Positions 58,018-64,000 of a DNA stretch of 64,000 bases are shown piece by piece. Every line of letters begins with the position of its first letter. Position 1 is the stretch's first letter. The position numbers and the translations under genes are program-made. The notes beneath the pieces were generated by a model. It worked only from the letters and a program-made list of their open reading frames with translations, was not told the DNA's origin and did not search any database. The stretch is taken from assembly GCA_903832055.1 (NCBI GenBank), contig CAILAC010000016.1, forward strand, positions 310,001 through 374,000, in the 5' to 3' direction. This DNA comes from an uncultured Acidobacteriota bacterium. Lineage in GTDB: Bacteria; Acidobacteriota; Terriglobia; Terriglobales; Acidobacteriaceae.

Positions 58018-59529
58018 TTACCCATTCCAGTGCTTCGACCGCTCCACAGCCTCTTTCCAGCGATCCCGCCGCGCCGTCACCGTCGCCGCATCCATCGCCG
58101 GTTCAAAGCGAATATCGCTCTGCCGCTGCGCCCGCAGCTCCGCTTCGCCGCTCCAGAAGCCAGTCGCAAGGCCCGCCAGATACGCAGCGCCCAGCGCTGT
58201 CGTTTCCGTGACCCGCGGCCGCAGCACCGGTACCCGCAGTACATCCGCCTGGAACTGCATCATCAGGTCGTTCACCGCTGCGCCGCCATCCACGCGCAGC
58301 GCCGGCAGCTTGGTACCAGTACCTTCAGCCGAATCCTGCTGCATCGCCTCCAGCGCGTCCGCTACCTGGAAGGCAATGCTTTCGAGCGCCGCCCTCGCAA
58401 TATGCCCCGGCTGCGTACTTCGTCGCAGGCCAATGATCAGCCCGCTCGCGTGCGGATCCCAGTGCGGCGCACCAAGCCCCACAAACGCCGGTACAAACAC
58501 CACTCCGTCTGAATCCGGCACCGAAGCGGCCAGGCTTTCCACCTCAGCTGATGAGCCAATTAGCCGCAGATTATCCCGCAGCCACTGCACCACCGCGCCG
58601 CCAATGAAAATGCTGCCTTCGAGCGCGTACACCAGCCGCCGGTCGGCGCTGGCCGCGAGCGTCGTAATGAGCCTGTTCTTTGATTGCAGGAAATTGTGCC
58701 CGATGTTTTGCAGCAGGAAGCAGCCCGTTCCGTATGTGTTCTTGGCCTCGCCCGCCGAGAAGCATAGCTGCCCAAACAGCGCCGCCTGCTGGTCGCCCGC
58801 GATGCCGGCAATAGGAATCCCGCCCAGCCCATGCGAAGTATTCACCACGCCTACCTGCTCGCTTGACCAGCGCACCTCGGGCAGCAGACTCGCCGGAATC
58901 CCAAACAGCCGCAGTAGTTCGTCATCCCAACGCCCTTCGACGATGTTGTAGAGCAGAGTCCGGCTGGCGTTGGTCTGGTCGGTCACGTGCACCGGCGTCT
59001 GCCCCTCGCCGTGCGTCAGGTTCCAGATCAGCCACGTATCAATCGTTCCCATGGCCAGCTTGCCGGCCTCAGCCTGCGCCCGCGCACCCGGCACGTTATC
59101 CAGAATCCACGCCACCTTGGTCGCTGAAAAATAGGGGTCGAGCACCAAGCCGGTCTTCGCCCGCACCATCGGCTCTGCGCCCTCGGCCACCAGACGCTCG
59201 CAGTGTGCAGCGCCGCGCCGGTCTTGCCAGACAATCGCGTTGTAGATGGGCCGGCCGGTCTCGCGCTCCCAGATGACCACCGTCTCGCGCTGATTGGTAA
59301 TGCCCAGCGCAGCCACATCGTTGGCCTCAATGCCCGCCCGCACCAGCGCCTGCACCGCGCAACTCATCTGCGAAGTCAGAATCTCAGTCGGGTCATGCTC
59401 CACCCAGCCTGGCTTGGGGTAAATCTGTTGAAACTCCTGCTGGGCCACAGCAACTATCGCCCCAGCGTGGTCAAAGAGAATCGCGCGGGAACTAGTCGTT
59501 CCCTGATCGAGTGAAAGGATATATCGCAT
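58018..59529 (-). CDS. glpK: Glycerol kinase
   Basis: Phosphorylates glycerol to glycerol 3-phosphate for GlpD. 503 residues, the standard length. FGGY-family motifs: [19 protein letters not shown] (ATP phosphate 1), [54 protein letters not shown] and [22 protein letters not shown] 59529 ([12 protein letters not shown]) is the natural start; an earlier in-frame codon lacks support. It is transcribed toward lutABC but separated from it by about 200 bp with a hairpin. Confidence 0.97.
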   Translation of the reverse strand: MRYILSLDQGTTSSRAILFDHAGAIVAVAQQEFQQIYPKPGWVEHDPTEILTSQMSCAVQALVRAGIEANDVAALGITNQRETVVIWERETGRPIYNAIVWQDRRGAAHCERLVAEGAEPMVRAKTGLVLDPYFSATKVAWILDNVPGARAQAEAGKLAMGTIDTWLIWNLTHGEGQTPVHVTDQTNASRTLLYNIVEGRWDDELLRLFGIPASLLPEVRWSSEQVGVVNTSHGLGGIPIAGIAGDQQAALFGQLCFSAGEAKNTYGTGCFLLQNIGHNFLQSKNRLITTLAASADRRLVYALEGSIFIGGAVVQWLRDNLRLIGSSAEVESLAASVPDSDGVVFVPAFVGLGAPHWDPHASGLIIGLRRSTQPGHIARAALESIAFQVADALEAMQQDSAEGTGTKLPALRVDGGAAVNDLMMQFQADVLRVPVLRPRVTETTALGAAYLAGLATGFWSGEAELRAQRQSDIRFEPAMDAATVTARRDRWKEAVERSKHWNG

Positions 59530-59574
59530 GCGGACCAATCTAATCACGCCCCACACAGCGGGGGCAAGAGCCAG

Positions 59575-60918
59575 CTACTTTGCCTTGGCGACCACGCCAG
59601 TTTTGTTTGCTTTCGCCTGCTTCAGCTCAGCCCAATCCCTGTCAGTCTGGTCAGCATAACGGCGCCCAAACTCCGCCAGCGCCTCTGCAAAACCCTCGCC
59701 TGCTCCCAGGTACCCTGCAATCTGCTGCGCATCGCCTGACCGCGCATGGCCGCGCGCCAGCAGTTCGCCGCACAGCATTGCGTACTCCACCAATCCATCG
59801 CCGCGCAGGTCTTCGATCTCAATGCTCGCCTTGTGGTCGTTGAGCCGCCGCACCAGGTAGTCCCGCCCTGCAATCGTCGTATACCCCAGCAAAATGTCGG
59901 TGCCGGTCTGAATCAGCCGCTGCCCCTCCAACACCCGCTGGCCCTGGTGCCGAGCCGTATGCGCGTCCGTCAGGTAAGGCGCGTATGCCGAAGCAGCTTC
60001 TTCCTTGACCTGCAGGAACAGCGGATCACCCGGCCCATTGCCCTCAAGATACACACAGTAGTCCCTCAAACCCACCGACCCCGTCCCCACCACTTTGAAC
60101 GCCACATCCAAAGGCCGGTACTGCGCAAAGAAGTGCTGCCGTTGCGGCTCAAGCGTCTTGGCGTACCCTGCCAGCGAAGCCAGAATCTCAGTCGCCCGGC
60201 TGCCTGTAATCCGCGTCAGCAGTGGCTTGCTCTCGCGAAAGCGCCGCGGTGTTCCGGGTTTCGCAGCCTCCGCACTCGGCACCGGCTCCGTCAACTGCTC
60301 AAGCGTATGCATTGGCGTCGCCCGCACCGCCTTGAGAAGCGCGGCATGCACCGGAGCAATCGCCTCAATGCGGCTGATCTGGTCGCGCACCACCTCCAGC
60401 ACCGGCATCGGAGCATAGCGCCGCATCTGCTCGCAGTAGCTGGTGATGCACCTTTCCACAGCCCGGCTGCAGGCCCCATCCTTGTTCCCGGATTCGCGCC
60501 CGGCCACCACCAGCGAGGCCGCCATGCGCTTCAAATCCCACTCAAACGGGCCGCGAAGCGTTTCGTCAAAGTCATTGATGTCAAAAATCAGCCGGCCATC
60601 TTCTGCCGCATACGCGCCCAGGTTTCGTACATGCGCGTCGCCGCACAGCTGCACCATGAGGCCAGTATTCGGTTGTGCAGCCAGATCGGCGGCCATCACC
60701 GGCACCGCCCCGCGAAAGTACCCAAACGGCGAAGCCATCATCCGCTCATACTTCAGCTTGACCAGCGCAGGAACTCGCCCCTGCACTGACCGCTTCAGCA
60801 GCACCAGCGGCGGCGTGAGTCGGTTCTTTACGTTGAAGTCAGAGTGCTGCTGGCGGGCCATCTGTTTGCGCCGCGCCTGGCCCAGATTATGCCGCTCTTC
60901 AGGAGTTGCCCAATGCAT
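59575..60918 (-). CDS. DUF2252 family protein (kinase-like fold)
   Basis: 447 residues, full length for DUF2252. Family signatures: KLKYERMMASPFGYFRGAVP, GDAHVRNLGAYAAEDGRLIF with DINDFDETLRGPFEWDLKRM (an aspartate-rich pattern like aminoglycoside-phosphotransferase folds), VGTGSVGLRDYCVYLEG and GQRVLEGQRLIQTGTDILLG. Substrate and role are unknown. ATG 60918 has AAGG upstream. It lies between glpK and an RND pump, with no evident functional link. Confidence 0.9.
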   Translation of the reverse strand: MHWATPEERHNLGQARRKQMARQQHSDFNVKNRLTPPLVLLKRSVQGRVPALVKLKYERMMASPFGYFRGAVPVMAADLAAQPNTGLMVQLCGDAHVRNLGAYAAEDGRLIFDINDFDETLRGPFEWDLKRMAASLVVAGRESGNKDGACSRAVERCITSYCEQMRRYAPMPVLEVVRDQISRIEAIAPVHAALLKAVRATPMHTLEQLTEPVPSAEAAKPGTPRRFRESKPLLTRITGSRATEILASLAGYAKTLEPQRQHFFAQYRPLDVAFKVVGTGSVGLRDYCVYLEGNGPGDPLFLQVKEEAASAYAPYLTDAHTARHQGQRVLEGQRLIQTGTDILLGYTTIAGRDYLVRRLNDHKASIEIEDLRGDGLVEYAMLCGELLARGHARSGDAQQIAGYLGAGEGFAEALAEFGRRYADQTDRDWAELKQAKANKTGVVAKAK

Positions 60919-60965
60919 GTGTGGACCTTATATCGAAGCCGCACCAGCAAGCAAGCCGTTTAATC

Positions 60966-63900
60966 TCAATCTCCTGCAATCGGTACCATCGCTTCGCTCT
61001 TGCCGCGCACGTGAGCAAAGAAGACGCGCAGCTTCTCAAAGAAGAGATACACCACCGGCGTCGTAAACAGCGTCAGCATCTGCGAAACCACCAGCCCGCC
61101 CACAATCGTGATGCCCAGCGGCCGCCGCAGCTCTGACCCGACGCCCATGCCAATCGCCAGCGGCAACCCGCCAAACAGCGCCGACATCGTCGTCATCATG
61201 ATTGGCCTGAAGCGCAACTGGCAGGCCTTGTAGATCGCGTCCATCGGCGTCGCTCCGCGGTCCCGCTCCTCTTGAATCGCAAAGTCGATCATCATGATGG
61301 CGTTCTTCTTCACAATGCCGATCAGCAGCAGGATGCCGATCAACGCGATAATGCTCAGGTCGGTGCCCGTAATCAGCAGCGCCAGAATCGCCCCCACCCC
61401 CGCCGAGGGCAATGTCGACAAAATCGTAAACGGATGAATCAGGCTCTCATACAGAATGCCCAGCACCAGGTAAACCGCTACCACGGCCGCCAAAATCAGG
61501 TAAGGCTCATTGGCCAGTGACGCCTGAAAGGCCTGCGCCGTACCCTGGAACGTCGCGTGCACCGTCGAGGGCAGGCCCATCTCCCGCTCTGCCGCCTCAA
61601 GCGCCGTTACCGCTGTACCCAGGGCCACGTTGGGCGCGAGGTTAAACGTCAGCGTCACCGCCGGATACTGTCCCTGATGATTCACCTGCAGCGAAGTCCG
61701 GTTGGGCGCAAATTTCGCAATCGTCGCCAGCGGCACCATCGAGCCTGGAGTCGCCCCGGCACTGGTCTTGATGAAGATGCCGTTCAGCGAGTCAGGGCTG
61801 TTGGCAAACTCCGGCGCAACCTCCATCACCACAAAATACTGGTTGAGCGCCTTGTACATCGTCGAAACCTGCCGCTGCCCAAACGCATCGTAGAGCACCT
61901 GGTCAATCTGCGCCGTCGTAATGCCCAGCCGCGCCGCGCTGTCGCGGTCAATTACCAGCTTGGCCTGCAACCCCTGGTTCTGCTGGTCGGTCGAAACATC
62001 GCGCAGTTCCTTGAGTCCGCGCATCTTTGCCATCAGCTGCGGGGCCCATTGGTTCAACTCGTCAAGATTTTCGTCTGAAAGCGTGTACTGGTACTGCGCA
62101 TCCGCGCCCCTGCCACCCAGTTGAAACTCCTGCTGCGTCTGCAGGAAAAGCGCTGCACCCGGTACGCTCGTCAGCTTGCGCCGCAACCGGTTCACCACGT
62201 CATCGGCGGCCACGCGCCCCGGCCGCTGGTCCAGCGGCTTGAGCCCGATGAACATGCGCCCCACATTGCTGCTGCCGCCGCCGGGGCCATTGCCGCCCAC
62301 AAAAGCCGTCGTGGTCTGCACCGCCGGATCATCCAGCACCATCTGCGCCAGCGTCTCCTGCTTGATCTTCATTGCGTCAAACGAAATATCCTGCGCCGCC
62401 CGCGTTGCCCCGCCCAGCCGCCCCGTATCCTGCTGCGGAAAGAACCCCTTCGGCACCAGCATGAAAAGCACAACATTCAAAACAAATGTCCCAAACGTCA
62501 CCCCCAGCATCAGCCACTGGTGGCGCAGAACCCAGCGCAATCCAATCAGGTACTCGTCCAGCAACCACTGGAAAGCCCGCTCCGTCGCCTGATACACGCG
62601 TCCATGCCGGCTCGGGTCATGCGCCTTCAGAAACTTCGCGCACATCATCGGCGTCGTGGTCAGCGAAACCAACAGCGAAACCGAAATCGCCACACTCAGT
62701 GTCACCGCAAACTCCCGAAACAGCTTGCCGATGATCCCGCCCATCAGCAAAATCGGGATAAACACCGCAATCAACGACAGGCTCATCGACAGCACCGTGA
62801 AGCCGATTTCCTTCGAGCCCTTCATCGCCGCCTCGTACGGCGAATACCCCTGCTCCAGGTAGCGCGTGATGTTTTCGATGACCACAATCGCGTCGTCCAC
62901 CACAAAGCCGGTCGAGATGGTCAGCGCCATCAGAGACAGGTTGTCCAGCGTGTAGCCCAGCATGTACATCACGCCAAACGTCCCCACCAGCGAGAGCGGC
63001 ACAGCAATCGACGGGATAATCGTCGCCCATACTTCGCGCAGAAACACAAAAACTACCAGCACAACCAGCGCCACACTGATCAGCAGCGATCGCTCCACAT
63101 CGCGAACGCTGGCGCGGATCGTCGTCGTCCGATCGACCGCAACACTAATATGAATCGTCGGAGGAATCTCTGCCTGCAGGCGCGGCAACTCAGCCAGCAC
63201 ATTGTCCACAGCCTGAATGACGTTGGCTCCCGGCACCTTGGAGATGATGATCAGAATCGCCGGCTTCATCACTGACCCCGGCCCGGTATTCACACCCGCC
63301 ATGCCCGCCGTGCGGATGTCGGCGACACTATCCGACACCGTGCCCAGGTCAGAAACCCTTACCGGCGCGCCCGTTGTCTTGTTGTAGCCAAAGATGAGCG
63401 GCGCGTAGTCCCCTGCCTTGTAAATCTGGTCATTGTCGTTGATCAGCCAGCGATGCTGATCGTCGTGAAAGGCACCCTTGGGCCGGTTCGCATTGGCGTT
63501 GGCCAGCGTCGTCCGCACCGCTTCCAGACCCACCCCATACGCGCTCAACTGCAAGGGATTCAGCTCGACTCGCACTGCCGGACTTGCGCTGCCGCCCACA
63601 AACACCTGACCCACACCCTGAATCTGCGCAATCTTCTGCGCCAGAATCGAGTCGGCAATATCGTAAATCTGTGGCTTCGGCACCACGTCTGAGGTCAGCG
63701 TCAAGATCAGAATCGGCGCATCCGCCGGATTCGTCTTCCGGTACCCCGGATTCTGCGGCATGTACGCCGGCAGGTTGCTCCGTGCCGCATTGATGGCCGC
63801 CTGCGTATCCCGCGCCGCTGCATTCAGGTCGCGGTCCATGTCAAACTGCAAGGTCACCGACGCCGACCCCATCGAACTCGATGAAGTCATCTGCGTAATC

Positions 63901-64000
63901 CCCGCGATGCGGCCAAACTGACGCTCCAGCGGTGCCGCCACATTCGAGGCCATCGTCTCAGGACTACCACCCGGCAAGCCCGCATTCACCGAAATCGTCG
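60966..64000 (-). CDS. RND efflux pump, MdtB/MdtC-like, N-terminus outside window
   Basis: Inner-membrane RND transporter. At least 1,010 residues are visible; about 45-55 N-terminal residues lie beyond the window edge, since the frame runs through TISVNAGLPGGSPETMASNV into the last bases. Motifs: PLERQFGRIAGITQMTS, STGFVVDDAIVVIENITRYL with the two proton-relay Asp residues, FREFAVTLSVAISVSLLVSLT then TPMMCAKFL, and IGIVKKNAIMMIDFAIQ in the second half. The C-terminus is complete. It is distinct from the AcrB-type pump at the other window end. The adaptor gene is presumably just beyond 64000. Confidence 0.95.
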   Translation of the reverse strand, partial: TISVNAGLPGGSPETMASNVAAPLERQFGRIAGITQMTSSSSMGSASVTLQFDMDRDLNAAARDTQAAINAARSNLPAYMPQNPGYRKTNPADAPILILTLTSDVVPKPQIYDIADSILAQKIAQIQGVGQVFVGGSASPAVRVELNPLQLSAYGVGLEAVRTTLANANANRPKGAFHDDQHRWLINDNDQIYKAGDYAPLIFGYNKTTGAPVRVSDLGTVSDSVADIRTAGMAGVNTGPGSVMKPAILIIISKVPGANVIQAVDNVLAELPRLQAEIPPTIHISVAVDRTTTIRASVRDVERSLLISVALVVLVVFVFLREVWATIIPSIAVPLSLVGTFGVMYMLGYTLDNLSLMALTISTGFVVDDAIVVIENITRYLEQGYSPYEAAMKGSKEIGFTVLSMSLSLIAVFIPILLMGGIIGKLFREFAVTLSVAISVSLLVSLTTTPMMCAKFLKAHDPSRHGRVYQATERAFQWLLDEYLIGLRWVLRHQWLMLGVTFGTFVLNVVLFMLVPKGFFPQQDTGRLGGATRAAQDISFDAMKIKQETLAQMVLDDPAVQTTTAFVGGNGPGGGSSNVGRMFIGLKPLDQRPGRVAADDVVNRLRRKLTSVPGAALFLQTQQEFQLGGRGADAQYQYTLSDENLDELNQWAPQLMAKMRGLKELRDVSTDQQNQGLQAKLVIDRDSAARLGITTAQIDQVLYDAFGQRQVSTMYKALNQYFVVMEVAPEFANSPDSLNGIFIKTSAGATPGSMVPLATIAKFAPNRTSLQVNHQGQYPAVTLTFNLAPNVALGTAVTALEAAEREMGLPSTVHATFQGTAQAFQASLANEPYLILAAVVAVYLVLGILYESLIHPFTILSTLPSAGVGAILALLITGTDLSIIALIGILLLIGIVKKNAIMMIDFAIQEERDRGATPMDAIYKACQLRFRPIMMTTMSALFGGLPLAIGMGVGSELRRPLGITIVGGLVVSQMLTLFTTPVVYLFFEKLRVFFAHVRGKSEAMVPIAGD

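Overview
The window looks like a chromosomal segment of an acidobacterium, most likely Terriglobia/Acidobacteriaceae. This is an inference from gene content: secreted glycoside hydrolases, a PQQ glucose-type dehydrogenase, putative-Ig repeat proteins, HAE1-type RND pumps, DUF2252, frequent GTG/TTG starts, and palindrome-rich intergenic modules. No rRNA or other taxonomic marker is present.

Layout. 1-3800: an RND efflux operon, cut by the window edge, and a YhhQ/QueT-type transporter, all on the minus strand. 4017-21820: a tRNA-Glu gene followed by two tandem integrated elements, delimited by three 46-bp copies of the tRNA 3' half (4051, 17992, 21775). Element 1 (about 13.9 kb) carries an integrase, an excisionase, a MobF (TrwC-like) relaxase and a three-gene TraKLM/StbABC-like operon. 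It has no coupling protein or type IV secretion genes, so it reads as a mobilizable element. Its cargo is a SIR2-domain protein; a cassette of a transmembrane J-domain/Sel1-repeat protein, two secreted Sel1-repeat proteins and an HNH-like protein; and an Abi (AbiD/F-type HEPN) gene preceded by a compact, self-terminating RNA with its own promoter. Element 2 (about 3.8 kb) has an integrase, a zinc-finger protein, an excisionase, a PrimPol-only primase fragment and a zinc-ribbon protein.

22342-44469: chromosomal metabolism. A giant Ig-repeat surface protein is followed by a carbohydrate block that fits together. A PQQ dehydrogenase (gluconate formation in the periplasm), gluconokinase and 6-phosphogluconate dehydrogenase form a gluconate route. 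A GH79 glycosidase plus uronate isomerase feed hexuronate catabolism. A FixL/FixJ-like two-component pair is divergent from the dehydrogenase. Then come an ammonium transporter, a GH20 hexosaminidase, a secreted protein of unknown function and an assimilatory nitrite reductase.

44765-60918: a Tat-exported GH2 enzyme, glpD, and a hexuronate block (uxaA, an RbsD/FucU mutarotase, uxuA, an ExuT-like transporter) on the plus strand. A 0.8-kb tandemly duplicated non-coding palindrome module follows. The minus strand then carries lutABC (lactate oxidation), glpK and a DUF2252 protein. The window ends inside a second RND pump of MdtB/MdtC type.

The most interesting parts are the Abi-linked small RNA, the transmembrane J-domain/Sel1 cassette, a TrwC-like oriT candidate, and the tandem tRNA-Glu islands.
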